Assembly: GCF_043555835.1 (NCBI RefSeq)
Contig: NZ_JBIGHV010000002.1
Coordinates: 310,001-374,000 of the forward strand
DNA length: 64,000 bases
Source: Pelomonas parva
Lineage (GTDB): Bacteria; Pseudomonadota; Gammaproteobacteria; Burkholderiales; Burkholderiaceae_C
Direction of reading: 5' to 3'
Shown here piece by piece: positions 1-14,928 of this stretch. The position numbers and the translations under genes are program-made. Every line of letters starts with the position of its first letter. The first letter of the stretch is position 1. Under the pieces are notes generated by a model, which saw only the letters and a list, made by a program, of their open reading frames with translations, was not told where the DNA came from and did no database searches.

Positions 1-511
1 CGCTGCGCCCGGCGTGATTCGGCCAGCAGGCGCTCGTCGAAATGGCGCCGGTTGTGCACGCCGGTCAGGCCGTCGACGAAGGCCAGCTCGCGCAGCAGGT
101 CGGACTGCGCCTTCAACGTGAGCTGGGTGCGCACGCGGGCGCGCACGACGGTGGGGTTGAAGGGCTTGGTGATGAAGTCGGCGGCACCGGCGTCCAGGCC
201 GCGGGTCTCGTCGTCGGGGTGGTCCTGGGCCGTGACGAAGATGACGGCGATGCCGCGCAGCAGCGGGTCGGCCTTCAGCTCGGCGCAGAGTTCGTGGCCA
301 TCCATGCCGGGCATCTGCACGTCCAGCAAGACAACGTCGGGCTGGCGGTCCCGGCAGAGCTGCAGCGCACGTTGGCCGTCGGTCGCCATCAGTACCTGAC
401 AGTCGGTTGCGAAGACGCGGTGCAGGGCCTGGATGTTGACGGGCTGGTCGTCGACGAGGAGCAGGCGCGGCCGGCGGCCGGCGGGGGCGTGGCCAGGCAG
501 GGCGATGTGCA

Positions 512-515
<4 letters not shown>
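1..515 (-). CDS. Response regulator with GGDEF domain, C-terminus cut by window edge
   Basis: A two-component output protein predicted to make cyclic-di-GMP; 171 residues are visible. The receiver domain occupies about residues 15-130, with the acidic pair D22-D23, phospho-acceptor D65 in LLDVQMPGMDG, and the conserved Lys in ITKPFNP. The start of a GGDEF domain follows (LAFVDGLTGVHNRRHFDERL), and the rest lies outside the window. The start ATG overlaps the stop of the upstream hybrid kinase (ATGA), and a second ATG follows immediately, so either could be used. The overlap argues for translational coupling, with the kinase as likely phosphodonor (inference). Whether the GGDEF active site is intact cannot be seen. 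Confidence 0.9.
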
Positions 516-3106
<2,591 letters not shown>

Positions 3107-3124
3107 CGACCCCCCGGCCTGCTA

Positions 3125-3147
3125 TGCCCGGCGCCGGTTGCCGGGCA
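3125..3147. repeat. Inverted repeat between kinase and 5'-nucleotidase genes
   Basis: TGCCCGGC and GCCGGGCA form an 8-bp perfect stem with a 7-nt loop in the 123-nt gap between two minus-strand genes. No T-run follows on either strand, so an intrinsic terminator is not supported. It could be a weak pause site or an operator. Confidence 0.4.
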
Positions 3148-3229
3148 CCCGGAGTCTAGGGCGAGCGGCCTGAACGCCGGTGTGGGGTCGCCGCAACCAG
3201 CGACAGTTTCGCGGGCGGCTGCCGGGCAG

Positions 3230-4894
3230 CTATTCCCTGACGATGCGCCCGGGCGCCGCTTTGTCCAGCGCCTGCGGGTCGCTGCGCAGCGTGTCGACGA
3301 GGGCGTCGATGTCGGCGCCCAGCACCGCCTTGTTGCGGCCGTGCTTGAAGCCGACCTGGTCATCGCCGCCCTCGGCCAGGAAGCTGCTGACGACGATGCG
3401 GTAGTCTCGCGTGCGGTTCAGCGGCTGGCCGTCGATGAGGATCTCGCCGAGCTGGGCCGTGCCGTCGGCGCCGGTGCGCCAGCGGTAGCGCAGCGTCGAC
3501 GACGGCTGCAGCAGGCGCGGCGCGGCGCCGGCCTTGGGCAACTGGCGCTGCAGGATGTCCCAGAGCTGCTGGCCGGTCAGCGTCAGCGCCGTCAGCTCGT
3601 TGCCGAAGGGCTGGATGGCGAGCAGATCGCCCATCGTCGTCGGCCTGCCGGGCTCGACGACGAGGTCGGCGCGGATGCCGCCTGGGTTCATGAAGGCGAT
3701 GTCGGCGGGGCCTTGCTTGCGCGCAAAAGCCAGCTGGCTGTCGGCGATCAGGTTGCCGAGCGCGGAGTCGCCATGGGGCTCCTTGGCGTTGCGCACTGCA
3801 CCGCGCGGCAGTGTGGTCACCGGCTTCATGCGCGCGGCTTCGGTCAGCGCCGCAGCCTGGGCGACCAGGGCGGCCAGCGCCGGGTTGGGCGCATAGGCCG
3901 ACTGAAGCACCGGGTGGTTGGTGGCCTGGGCATCGGTGACGCGGCCATTGGCGTCGAGCTTGAGGCGGGTTTCGGTGACCCAGCCGCCGTAGCTGCCGGC
4001 CTGCACGACGAGGCGCCCGGCTATCTTGCAGGTGTAGGCCTGGTGGGTGTGGCCGCCGATGATGACGGCGTAGGCGGGGTCCAGCCGCTTGGCAATGTCG
4101 TGCACGCGGCCGGTCAGCGTCGGGCAGGCATAGCTGGGGTCGTTGGCGCTGGAGTCCCGCCCCTGCACACCGCCTTCGTGCATGACGGCCACCAGCACCT
4201 GGGCGCCCTCGGCCTTCAGCTGGGGCACGAGGGCGTTCAGCGTGTCGGCCTCGTCTGCGAAGCGGATGCCCTCGATGGCCCGGGCGACGATGACCTTGGG
4301 CGTCTCCTTCGTTGCCACGCCGGCGATGGCGATCTTCAGGCTGCCGGCCTGCCGGATCACGTGGGTCGGCAGCAGCGGCTGGCCGGTCCTGGCGTCGAGC
4401 ACGTTGGCGCCCAGGTAGGGGAAACCGGGCCCCTTGAAACCGGGCCACAGACATTCGCTCGGCCCGCATTCGCCGCGCGCCTTGCGCAGCAGCTCGGGCA
4501 GGCCGGCGTCCAGCTCGTGGTTGCCCAGGGCGCTCGCGGCAATGCCCAACTGGGACAAGGCCGCCAGCGTCGGCTCGTCGCGCAGCAGGCTGGAGATCAG
4601 CGGCGAGGCGCCGATGAGGTCGCCGCCGGCGACGACGAGCGCGTCCGGGTCGCGCGCCTTCAACTGCGCCAGCGCCGTGGCCAGGTGGGCGACGCCGCCG
4701 GCCGGCTGCGGCTTGACCTCGCCGGTGGCGGGGTCGGGCAGACGCGGGCTCAGCGGCGTCGGCCGGGCCGGCTGGATGTTGCCGTGGAAGTCGTTGATGG
4801 ACAGCAGCGTCAGCTCGGTCGTGGCGGGCGGCCGGGTGGCGCAGCCACCGAGCAGGGCGCTGGCAAGTGCTGCGGCGAGGAGGCGAAAGTGCAT
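3230..4894 (-). CDS. Bifunctional metallophosphatase/5'-nucleotidase, lipoprotein
   Basis: Predicted periplasmic or outer-membrane-anchored 5'-nucleotidase (UshA/NadN-type family) that hydrolyses extracytoplasmic nucleotides; 555 residues. The chosen ATG gives a signal peptide ending in lipobox LLGGC, which an earlier in-frame start would bury. Metal-binding motifs of the metallophosphatase domain are visible: INDFHGN, GGDLIGAS, GNHELD and GGHTHQAYTC. The C-terminal nucleotide-binding domain shows NPGGIRADL, FGNELTALTL and SSFLAEGGDDQ. It stands alone, divergent from the TonB-dependent receptor gene. A role in phosphate or nucleoside scavenging is family-based inference; the exact substrate cannot be told. 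Confidence 0.9.
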   Translation of the reverse strand: MHFRLLAAALASALLGGCATRPPATTELTLLSINDFHGNIQPARPTPLSPRLPDPATGEVKPQPAGGVAHLATALAQLKARDPDALVVAGGDLIGASPLISSLLRDEPTLAALSQLGIAASALGNHELDAGLPELLRKARGECGPSECLWPGFKGPGFPYLGANVLDARTGQPLLPTHVIRQAGSLKIAIAGVATKETPKVIVARAIEGIRFADEADTLNALVPQLKAEGAQVLVAVMHEGGVQGRDSSANDPSYACPTLTGRVHDIAKRLDPAYAVIIGGHTHQAYTCKIAGRLVVQAGSYGGWVTETRLKLDANGRVTDAQATNHPVLQSAYAPNPALAALVAQAAALTEAARMKPVTTLPRGAVRNAKEPHGDSALGNLIADSQLAFARKQGPADIAFMNPGGIRADLVVEPGRPTTMGDLLAIQPFGNELTALTLTGQQLWDILQRQLPKAGAAPRLLQPSSTLRYRWRTGADGTAQLGEILIDGQPLNRTRDYRIVVSSFLAEGGDDQVGFKHGRNKAVLGADIDALVDTLRSDPQALDKAAPGRIVRE

Positions 4895-5316
4895 GGTTGG
4901 GAGGGGATTCGGGGCAATCAGCCATCTTAGGAGGGGCTGTGTTGCACCCGTTTGTCGCGGTTTCGCGACAGTTACGACAGCCCTGGCGTGCCGCGTTGAA
5001 GTGCCGGCGAGACCCAAGTTGGTGCGCGTGAGGCCGGGTGGCGAGGCCGGTTGCCCTGGGAAAAATTCACAACCGAACGCCCCCCGATCATTCGGCACTG
5101 CGGCTCGTTTTTCGCACGTCTTTGGTGCAAGGAAAGGGTCGGTGCTCTAAAAATCTCCACTTCTGACTTACCCGTAAAGTTCTGTCACGGAAAGTCATGA
5201 CAATTCCGGGACGGTCGGAAGTCGGCCATCGGTCGCTGGTCATCAGGCAGGCGGCGCCTCACCGAATTTGTTGTCAACGCCACGCGCGCCTTGCCGCGCC
5301 CAATAGGAGTCTAGGA
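4895..5316. other. Divergent intergenic region between nucleotidase and TonB receptor
   Basis: A 422-nt stretch without a convincing gene, between two divergently transcribed genes, so it should carry both promoters. It holds a perfect 7-bp inverted repeat (TGTCGCG, 4-nt spacer, CGCGACA) at 4953-4970, about 60 nt upstream of the nucleotidase start, and a shorter palindrome GTCATGAC. No clear -10/-35 pair could be assigned. The receptor frame stays open back to 5197, but the GGAG site and the signal peptide support the start at 5317. Confidence 0.5.
4953..4970. promoter_or_regulatory. Inverted repeat, possible operator
   Basis: TGTCGCG-GTTT-CGCGACA is a perfect 7-bp dyad lying upstream of the 5'-nucleotidase gene in the divergent region. 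Its position would suit a regulator-binding site, but it matches no operator I can name, and it lacks a T-run that would make it a terminator. Confidence 0.3.
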
Positions 5317-7722
5317 ATGAAGAGCAGACTGTTCTGCAAGACGGCCACCGCCCTGGCTGTCACCGTGCTGGCCACCGGCGTCGTCTACGCGCAGGAAGCG
5401 GCGAAGGAAGAAGCCGCACCGCGCGCCAAGGACGACACCGTTCGTCTGGGCACGATCACGGTGGTGGGTTCCGGCGCCAAGCTGGGCTCCGGCATGATGA
5501 TCAACGACGACTCCGTCAAGGGCCGCAGCACGGTCACCAAGGCATCGCTGGAGATGGAGCGGGCCACGGGCAATTCCTACCAGTCGATCGCACTGCTGCC
5601 CGGTGTCAACACCTTCAACTACGACGCCACCGGCCTGTTCGGCGGCGGTCTGTCGATCCGCGGCTTCGGTTCGGACCAGCTCGGCTTCACCGTGAACGGC
5701 GTGCCGGTCAACGATTCGGGCAACTTCGCGGTGTACCCGCAGGAGTTCATCGACAACGAGAACGTCTGCACCACCTCGGTGGCCCAGGGCTCCACCGAAC
5801 TGGAAACGCCCAGCGGCGGCGCTTCCGGCGGCAGCGTCGGCGTAATCACCTGCGACCCGACCGACAAGCGCCGCGCGCGCGTGGCGCAGACGCTGGGCGG
5901 CCTCAGCATGTCGCGCACCTATGTGCGCCTGGACTCTGGCCGCTTCATGAACAACAAGGCCAAGGCCTTCCTCAGCTACTCGCACACCGAGGCTGACAAG
6001 TGGAAGGGTGAGGGCAAGGCCAAGCGCGATCACATCGACTTTGGCTTCTCGCTGGACCTGAACGAGGACAACAAGATCCTCGGCTCGGTGCTCTACAACC
6101 GCGCCGTCAACAACAACATCTACTCGATGAGCCTGGCGGAGCTGAACACCAACGGCTACTACTACGACTTCCCGACGACGTTCAAGCCGAAGCTGGCGCC
6201 GGTCAAGGACACGGCGCAGACAGAGACGGTCATGAACCCGATCTACTGGGGCACGTCGCTGAACCCCTTCGAGAACGTGATCGCCTCGGTGTCGGGCTCC
6301 TTCAAGCTGGCCCAGGACACCTACCTCAAGGTCCAGCCCTACATGTGGTACGGCTTCGGCAACGGCGGCTGGGGTGAACAAGCCCTGAACGAAACCACCA
6401 GCCTGCGCGGTGGCGCCAAGGACATCAATGGCGACGGCGACACGCTGGATGTGGTTCGCGTGGGTCGCGCCAGCGTCACCAAGACGCAGCGCCCCGGCGT
6501 CACGGCCGAGCTGAGCACCACGGTCGAGAACCACTACCTGAAGTTCGGCGTCTGGTTCGAGCGTTCCAAGCACCGCCAGACCCAGCCCGCCGTTCAGCTG
6601 AAGGCCGATGGCGAGCCGGCCGACATGTGGCTGCGCGAGGGTTGCGTGCAGCGCGCGGACGGTAGCTGCTACCAGGGCCGCGACTGGGCCACCGTCAGCA
6701 CGGCCCACCAGGTTTACTTCAACGACCAGATCAGCTTCGCCAGCGACCGCGGCCTGCTGTCCCTGGGCGTGCGCGTGCCCACCGTGCAGCGCGACGTGAC
6801 CAGCTTCGCCAACGAAACGACGACGCGCTCCTACGCCACGGCCACGGCCACGACGTTCACGAACGTGCAGCAGGAATACCGCATCCGCCGCTCGTTCACG
6901 GAGGTGCTGCCGCAGATGGGCGTTCGTTTCAACGCAGCTCCCCGCGTGCAGGTGTTCGCCAACGTCGCGAAGAACTTCCGCGCGCCGTCCAACTTCGCCT
7001 ACACGGGCAGCAACGTGCGCTTCGTGGCCGGCGCCATCCAGCCGTTCACCGAGGTGAAGGCCGAAACGTCCATCATGTCGGACGTCGGCTTCCGCTATCA
7101 GTCGCCGATGCTGTCCGTCACCGCGACCTTGTTCAACTCCAACTTCAAGGACCGTCAGGCCAACGCCGTCGATCCCAACACGCTGACCAACGTGTACACG
7201 AACGCCGGCCGCGTCAACACCCGCGGCCTGGAACTGGAAGCCGGCTCCGGCGTGGTCCGTGGCTTCTCGGCCTATGGCTCCGTGACCATCCAGGAAAGCA
7301 TGATGAAGGACAACCTGCGCGTGTCGACGGCGGTGACGCTGCCGACGGCCGGCAAGAAGTTCACGCTGACGCCCGAGTTCATGGCCGGTCTGTCGCTGCA
7401 GTACGAGCAAGGCCCGTTCTACGTGCGCGTGAAGGGCAAGTACTCCGGCTCGCAGTACGCGACGCTGATGAACGACGAGATCGCCCCGGCCTACACCACG
7501 GGTGACGTGGACGCCGGCTACAAGCTGGGCAATCTGGGCTTTGCCAAGAACGCGCTGATTCGCTTCAACATCAGCAACATCGGCAATGCCAAGTACCGCA
7601 ACCCGTCCTCGGGCACGGTGACCAATGCCGTGGCCTACCAGAGCCAGGCCGCCCAGCGCGTGTTCTATTACCTCGGCGCTCCCCGCCTCAGCACGCTGAC
7701 CTTCAGCGCCGACTTCGAGTAA
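5317..7722 (+). CDS. TonB-dependent outer-membrane receptor
   Basis: An 801-residue outer-membrane receptor for energised uptake of an unidentified ligand. The signal peptide runs to about residue 25 (VLATGVVYAQ). A likely TonB box (LGTITVVG) lies near residue 45, followed by a plug domain with SIRGFGSDQLGFTVNGVPV and then a beta-barrel rich in alternating aromatic strands, ending in a terminal aromatic residue pattern (TFSADFE). The start was chosen for its signal peptide and upstream TAGGAG. No TonB/ExbBD or transporter genes are adjacent, so the substrate (siderophore, vitamin or carbohydrate) is not inferable from context. A strong terminator follows the gene. Confidence 0.9.
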   Translation: MKSRLFCKTATALAVTVLATGVVYAQEAAKEEAAPRAKDDTVRLGTITVVGSGAKLGSGMMINDDSVKGRSTVTKASLEMERATGNSYQSIALLPGVNTFNYDATGLFGGGLSIRGFGSDQLGFTVNGVPVNDSGNFAVYPQEFIDNENVCTTSVAQGSTELETPSGGASGGSVGVITCDPTDKRRARVAQTLGGLSMSRTYVRLDSGRFMNNKAKAFLSYSHTEADKWKGEGKAKRDHIDFGFSLDLNEDNKILGSVLYNRAVNNNIYSMSLAELNTNGYYYDFPTTFKPKLAPVKDTAQTETVMNPIYWGTSLNPFENVIASVSGSFKLAQDTYLKVQPYMWYGFGNGGWGEQALNETTSLRGGAKDINGDGDTLDVVRVGRASVTKTQRPGVTAELSTTVENHYLKFGVWFERSKHRQTQPAVQLKADGEPADMWLREGCVQRADGSCYQGRDWATVSTAHQVYFNDQISFASDRGLLSLGVRVPTVQRDVTSFANETTTRSYATATATTFTNVQQEYRIRRSFTEVLPQMGVRFNAAPRVQVFANVAKNFRAPSNFAYTGSNVRFVAGAIQPFTEVKAETSIMSDVGFRYQSPMLSVTATLFNSNFKDRQANAVDPNTLTNVYTNAGRVNTRGLELEAGSGVVRGFSAYGSVTIQESMMKDNLRVSTAVTLPTAGKKFTLTPEFMAGLSLQYEQGPFYVRVKGKYSGSQYATLMNDEIAPAYTTGDVDAGYKLGNLGFAKNALIRFNISNIGNAKYRNPSSGTVTNAVAYQSQAAQRVFYYLGAPRLSTLTFSADFE

Positions 7723-7774
7723 GCCGAAAAGCTTGGCTGCCGGGCCGATCAAGCCCGGTCAGCCATCCCGGCGA

Positions 7775-7812
7775 CCGCGAGTGCAGCCAAAAGCTGCCTC
7801 GCGGTTTTTTCG
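7775..7812 (+). terminator. Rho-independent terminator of TonB receptor gene
   Basis: CCGCGAG/CTCGCGG outer stem plus GCAGC/GCTGC inner stem with a CAAAA loop, followed by six T residues. It sits about 50 nt after the receptor stop and before the convergent dehydrogenase gene. The T-run is on the plus strand only. Confidence 0.9.
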
Positions 7813-7826
7813 TTTCTGGGACCGAC

Positions 7827-9311
7827 TTACTTCTGAATGTCGCCGAGACAGAGGTACTTCACCTCGACATAGTCCTCGATGCCTTGCCGCGCGCCCTCAC
7901 GGCCCAGGCCCGACTGCTTGACCCCGCCAAACGGCACCTCCGCCGTCGAGATCAGCCCCGTGTTGACGCCCACCATGCCGTACTCAAGCGCCTCGCCGAC
8001 GCGGAAGATGCGGCCGATGTCGCGGCTGTAGAAGTAGCTGGCCAGGCCGAACTCCGTGGCGTTGGCCAGCGCAATGGCCTCGGCCTCGGTCTGGAACTTG
8101 AACACCGGCGCCACCGGGCCGAAGGTTTCCTCGCGTGAGCACAGCATCTGCGGGGTCGCGTCGGCCAGCAGGGTGGGCTCGAAGAAGTTGCCGGTCGTCG
8201 TCTCGACCCGCTTGCCGCCGGCCAGCACCTTGGCGCCCAGCGCGATCGCGTCGGCCACGTGGGTCTCGACCTTCTGCAGTGCCTGCTCGTCGATCAGCGG
8301 GCCGACGTTGATGCCGGCCTCGAAGCCGTTGCCCGTCTTCAACTGGCCCAGCCTGGCCGCGAACTTCTCCAGGAAGGCGTCGTAGACGCCGGCCTGAACA
8401 TAGATGCGGTTGGCGCTGACGCAGGTCTGGCCGGCGTTGCGGTACTTGCTGGCCATTGCGCCGTCGACGGCGGAGTCCAGGTCGGCGTCGTCGAAGACGA
8501 GGAAGGGCGCGTTGCCGCCCAGTTCCAGGCTGAGCTTCTTGACCGTCTGCGCGCACTGCCGCATCAGGATGCGGCCCACCTCGGTGGAGCCGGTGAAGGA
8601 CAGGTGGCGCACGACGTCGCTCTCGCACAGCAGCTTGCCCACTTCGATGGACTGCGCCGAGTCGGCCGTCAGCACGTTCAGCACACCGGCCGGCATGCCG
8701 GCGCGCTGCGCCAGTTCTGCGGCGGCCAGGGCGGTCAGCGGCGTCGCCTCGGCAGGCTTGATGATGACCGTGCAGCCGGCGGCCAGCGCCGGCGCCACCT
8801 TGCGCGTGATCATCGCCAGCGGGAAGTTCCACGGCGTGATCGCCGCGCAGACGCCCACGGCCTGCTTGATGACGAGGTAGCGCTTGGTCGGGTCGGTGGT
8901 CGGGATGGTCTCGCCATAGACGCGCTTGGCCTCTTCGGCGAACCAGTCGAGGAAGCTGGCGCCGTAGATCACCTCGCCGCGCGCCTCGGCCAGCGGCTTG
9001 CCCTGCTCGGCGGTCATCAGCCGGGCCAGGTCGTCGGCGTGCTTGACCAGCAGTTGCTGCCAGCGCACCAGCACGGCGGCGCGCTCCTTGGCCGGCTTGG
9101 CTTTCCAGGCGTTCAGTGCATTGGCGGCGGCGGCGATGGCCGACTCGGTTTCGGCGCGGCCCAGGTTGGGCACCTGGGCCAGCTCGCGGCCGGTGGCGGG
9201 GTCGGTGACAGGGAAGGTGTTGGCGCCGGCGACCCATTCGCCGTTGATCAGCGCCTGGGTTCGCAGCAGGCTGGGGTCGTCGAGCATGTCCAGCGGGGAA
9301 TTCGCGTCCAT
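7827..9311 (-). CDS. gabD: NAD(P)-dependent succinate-semialdehyde dehydrogenase
   Basis: Oxidises succinate semialdehyde to succinate, the last step of the GABA shunt and related degradation routes; cytoplasmic; 494 residues, a normal length for GabD. Visible signatures are the cofactor-binding region ITPWNFPLAMITRK, the glycine motif FTGSTEVGR, the catalytic glutamate in LELGGNAPFLVF and the catalytic cysteine in NAGQTCVSANR. The C-terminal PFGGVKQSGLGREG segment is typical of the family. It is transcribed divergently from alaS with about 107 nt between the starts and has no pathway neighbour such as gabT here. Assignment to GabD over other semialdehyde dehydrogenases is by overall resemblance. 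Confidence 0.88.
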   Translation of the reverse strand: MDANSPLDMLDDPSLLRTQALINGEWVAGANTFPVTDPATGRELAQVPNLGRAETESAIAAAANALNAWKAKPAKERAAVLVRWQQLLVKHADDLARLMTAEQGKPLAEARGEVIYGASFLDWFAEEAKRVYGETIPTTDPTKRYLVIKQAVGVCAAITPWNFPLAMITRKVAPALAAGCTVIIKPAEATPLTALAAAELAQRAGMPAGVLNVLTADSAQSIEVGKLLCESDVVRHLSFTGSTEVGRILMRQCAQTVKKLSLELGGNAPFLVFDDADLDSAVDGAMASKYRNAGQTCVSANRIYVQAGVYDAFLEKFAARLGQLKTGNGFEAGINVGPLIDEQALQKVETHVADAIALGAKVLAGGKRVETTTGNFFEPTLLADATPQMLCSREETFGPVAPVFKFQTEAEAIALANATEFGLASYFYSRDIGRIFRVGEALEYGMVGVNTGLISTAEVPFGGVKQSGLGREGARQGIEDYVEVKYLCLGDIQK

Positions 9312-9418
9312 CGGGGGTCTCTCCTGTCGTATTGAGAGTCACTCTACCCGGGCGACGTAAAGCCCCCTCCCTACAATCCCGCTTCTTTGTCACTGACCTT
9401 TTCCAGGGAAGCCGCTGC

Positions 9419-12043
<2,625 letters not shown>

Positions 12044-12045
12044 GT

Positions 12046-14913
12046 TCAGAGGTCGAGATGCAGCAGCCGCTGCGCCGACGGCGCTTCGGGCGCGTCGTAG
12101 CGGCGGCTGGCCGCCAGCGCCTCGTCGCGCAGTGCCTGTGCGGCCGCAGCCTGGCCTTGGGCGGCCAGCACCGCCGCCCGCACGCGCTGCAGATAAGGCT
12201 CCATGCGGATGTCGAAGAAGCCCTGCTTTTGGCCCCAGGTCGTCCAGGCCGTGTCGGCATGCTTCGCGGCGTCGTCCGTGCGGCCGGCGGCAAGCGCCAC
12301 GCGGGCCAGGCCGGCGTGGGCCAGCGCTGCATGTGACCAACGCCGCTCGCCGGCCCGCTCGACCACGGTGGTGAACTGCGCCTGCGCACCCACCACGTCC
12401 CCTTGCGCGAGCAGGAAGCGCCCCCAGCGCTCACGGGCGGCGGCGGTGGCCTGGCTGCCGGGAACATCGCGCGCCTCGAACTCGGCTAGCGCCGCCGTGA
12501 AGACACGCCGGGCGTCACTGGCCTGGCCGGCGCGTGCATAGGCATCGCCCAGGTGGCGGCGCAGGCGGCGCAGCGCGAAGTCGTTGGGCGGCGCACGCAG
12601 GTAGGCGCGCTCCACCGACTCGAGCACGGGAATGGCCAGCAGCGGCCGGCCCTCGGCCGAGAGCCGCTCCGCCCAGTCCTCGCGCACCTGCTGTGCGTCC
12701 GAGTCGTTGGCGGCCTCGGGTGGCAGCCGTGCCAGCACGGCGTCGAACGCGGTGAGGGCGCGCTCCCGGCCGCCGGCCAGATGCGCCGTGCGGGCGCGCT
12801 TGGCTGCAGGCACCCAGGCCTGGCGGGCGTCGGCGCCCGTGGTGCGCTCGGCGATGGCGGCCGAGATGGCGAAGGCCGCCTCGGCGCCGGCCAGGTCGCC
12901 GCTTTGCTGCAGCGTCAGCGCGATGTTGCCGTGGATGGTCTGCACCTCGGCGTCGTCCCGCTCGGGGTTGGCCTCGGCCTGCTGCAAGGCCTGGCGGTTC
13001 AGCGCCACGGCGTCGGCGTGGCGGCCGGCGTGGGAGGCTTCGGTGGCCAGCTCCATCAGCACGGTGACGCGGCCGCGCTCTGTGGCGGGCGCGTCGGCGA
13101 AGGCCTGACGGGCGGCTTTCAGCGCGGTGTGGCGTTCGGCCTCGGTACCGGCTTGCTGGCGCAGGCAGATGGAGCGCGCCATCCACCAGTGGCCGCGCAG
13201 CGGGCCGCTGTCACGTCGCGCGACACGCAGCAGGTCGTCGGCCTGTTGCAGCAGCGCGCCGCAGCGCGTGTCGGCCCGGGCCGCCGCGCGGGCGGCACGC
13301 TCGACGGCGTCGTCCAGGATGTTGTCGTGCAGCGGCCCGAAGTGCTCGCGCACGAGGGCGAGCTGGCGCGCCTGCAGCGTCTCGAACGAGGCCTCGTCGC
13401 CCAGCTCGCGGTAGATGTCGGCGGCGGTGCGCAGCAGCTCGATGCGCAGCTTCACATCCGCCGCGAAGGCACTGTCGATGCGGCCGACGCTCGCGTCCAG
13501 CAGCGCCTTGGCGCTGATCTGCCCGCGCGGCGTGTCCGATGCGATGCGCGGGTCGTTGGCGCGGTAGACCGACAGCAGGAAGGCCTTCACCGCCTCGGCG
13601 CGGCGCGCCTGCGCCTGCGCCTCGCGGGCCTGCCATAGCACGCCGGCCAGGCCAGCCACCAGGCTTGCGCACAGCAGCGCGGCCATGACGACGGCAGTGC
13701 GGCGGCGGCGCACCACCTTCGCCAGTCGCGTCCAGGCGGTGATGCGGCGCGCCTGGATGGGCTTGTCGGCACGGTGGCGGCGCAGGTCGGCGGCTAGGTC
13801 AGCCACCGAGGCATAGCGCGCGTCCGGCGCCGTGGCCAGTGCCTTGGCGAGGATGGCGTCCAGGTCGCCGCGCAGGCGCTGGCGCCAAGCCTTGGGCGTG
13901 CTGCCGGCCTCGGTGGCGAGCGCGGGCGTGGCGCAGTTGGACGCCAGCAGGTCGCCAGCCGCAAGGCCGGACGACTTCAGCACCGCATGCGGCGTGGTGC
14001 CGGTCAGCAGCTCGAACAGCAGCACGCCGAGCGCATAGACATCGGTGGCCACCGTCACCGTGCCGCCGGCCGTTTGCTCCGGGGCGGCGTAGGCAGGGGT
14101 GGCCAGCAGCGCGTCGGCGCGGGTCAGCGCGGTGTCGCCCGCCGTGCCGTCGGCCAGCAGCTTGGCGATGCCGAAGTCCAGCAGCCGCACGCCTTGGGCA
14201 CTGACCAGCACGTTGGCGGGTTTCAGGTCGCGATGGGCCACCAGCCGGCCGTGCGCGTGCGCGACGGCGTCGGTCACCTGCGCGAACAGGTCCAGCCGTT
14301 CGGCCAGTCCCAGCGTGTGCTCGCGGGCCCAATGCGTGATGGGCTGGCCGTGCACGGCCTCCAGCGCGATGTAGGGCTGGCCGCTGTCGTCCAGCCCGGC
14401 GTCGTAGAAGCGCGCGATGTGCGGGTGGGCGAGGCGGGCCAGGATGTCGCGCTCGCGCAGGAAGCGCTCGCGCACGCTGCCGGCCAGCAGGTGGGCATGC
14501 GGCAGTTTCAGCGCCACCTCGCGCTGGTAGGCGCCGTCGGCCCGCTGCGCGAGCCATACCTCGCCCATGCCGCCGGCACCCAGGGCGCGCAGCAGCGTGT
14601 AGGGGCCGATACGCTGGCCGGCCACGCGCTCGCTGTGGCGCGGCGCGGCGCCGGTCGACAGGGCGGCGGGGGTCTCCAGATAGCCGCCAGTCTGCACTGC
14701 ATCTAGCTCACGCAGGAAGGTGACCAAGGCGTCACGCAGCGGCGCTAGGTGGGGCGCCAGGCATGCCAGCCAGGCCGGGCGATCGGCTGGGTCCAGGGCC
14801 ATGGCCTCTTCGGTGAGGCGCGAGTATTCGCCCCACCATTCATCGCTGAAGGCCAGCGCGGGCGAGGTGGGCGATGGATCAGGTTGCATCAGCGGGACCA
14901 ACGGATTCCGCAA
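12046..14913 (-). CDS. Membrane Ser/Thr protein kinase with C-terminal helical (TPR-like) repeats
   Basis: A Hanks-type eukaryotic-like kinase, up to 955 residues; an internal Met eight residues in is an alternative start. The kinase domain (about 100-375) has the glycine loop LGAGGMGEVW, the VALKL lysine, catalytic HRDLKPANV, metal-binding DFGIAKLL and YAAPEQ, so it looks active. One membrane segment (TAVVMAALLCASLVAGLAGV, about 405-430) is followed by a roughly 500-residue alpha-helical, alanine-rich region resembling TPR repeats. It lies 15 nt downstream of an ECF sigma factor gene. Such pairs are known where kinase phosphorylation activates the sigma factor; here that is inference. Confidence 0.9.
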   Translation of the reverse strand: MRNPLVPLMQPDPSPTSPALAFSDEWWGEYSRLTEEAMALDPADRPAWLACLAPHLAPLRDALVTFLRELDAVQTGGYLETPAALSTGAAPRHSERVAGQRIGPYTLLRALGAGGMGEVWLAQRADGAYQREVALKLPHAHLLAGSVRERFLRERDILARLAHPHIARFYDAGLDDSGQPYIALEAVHGQPITHWAREHTLGLAERLDLFAQVTDAVAHAHGRLVAHRDLKPANVLVSAQGVRLLDFGIAKLLADGTAGDTALTRADALLATPAYAAPEQTAGGTVTVATDVYALGVLLFELLTGTTPHAVLKSSGLAAGDLLASNCATPALATEAGSTPKAWRQRLRGDLDAILAKALATAPDARYASVADLAADLRRHRADKPIQARRITAWTRLAKVVRRRRTAVVMAALLCASLVAGLAGVLWQAREAQAQARRAEAVKAFLLSVYRANDPRIASDTPRGQISAKALLDASVGRIDSAFAADVKLRIELLRTAADIYRELGDEASFETLQARQLALVREHFGPLHDNILDDAVERAARAAARADTRCGALLQQADDLLRVARRDSGPLRGHWWMARSICLRQQAGTEAERHTALKAARQAFADAPATERGRVTVLMELATEASHAGRHADAVALNRQALQQAEANPERDDAEVQTIHGNIALTLQQSGDLAGAEAAFAISAAIAERTTGADARQAWVPAAKRARTAHLAGGRERALTAFDAVLARLPPEAANDSDAQQVREDWAERLSAEGRPLLAIPVLESVERAYLRAPPNDFALRRLRRHLGDAYARAGQASDARRVFTAALAEFEARDVPGSQATAAARERWGRFLLAQGDVVGAQAQFTTVVERAGERRWSHAALAHAGLARVALAAGRTDDAAKHADTAWTTWGQKQGFFDIRMEPYLQRVRAAVLAAQGQAAAAQALRDEALAASRRYDAPEAPSAQRLLHLDL

Positions 14914-14928
14914 TGCAAACCGGACAAC

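Noticed and set aside
5311..7752. Minus-strand open frame of 813 codons
   Set aside because: Antisense to the TonB-dependent receptor, which has a signal peptide, plug and barrel; the antisense translation is Val/Gly/His-rich shadow sequence.
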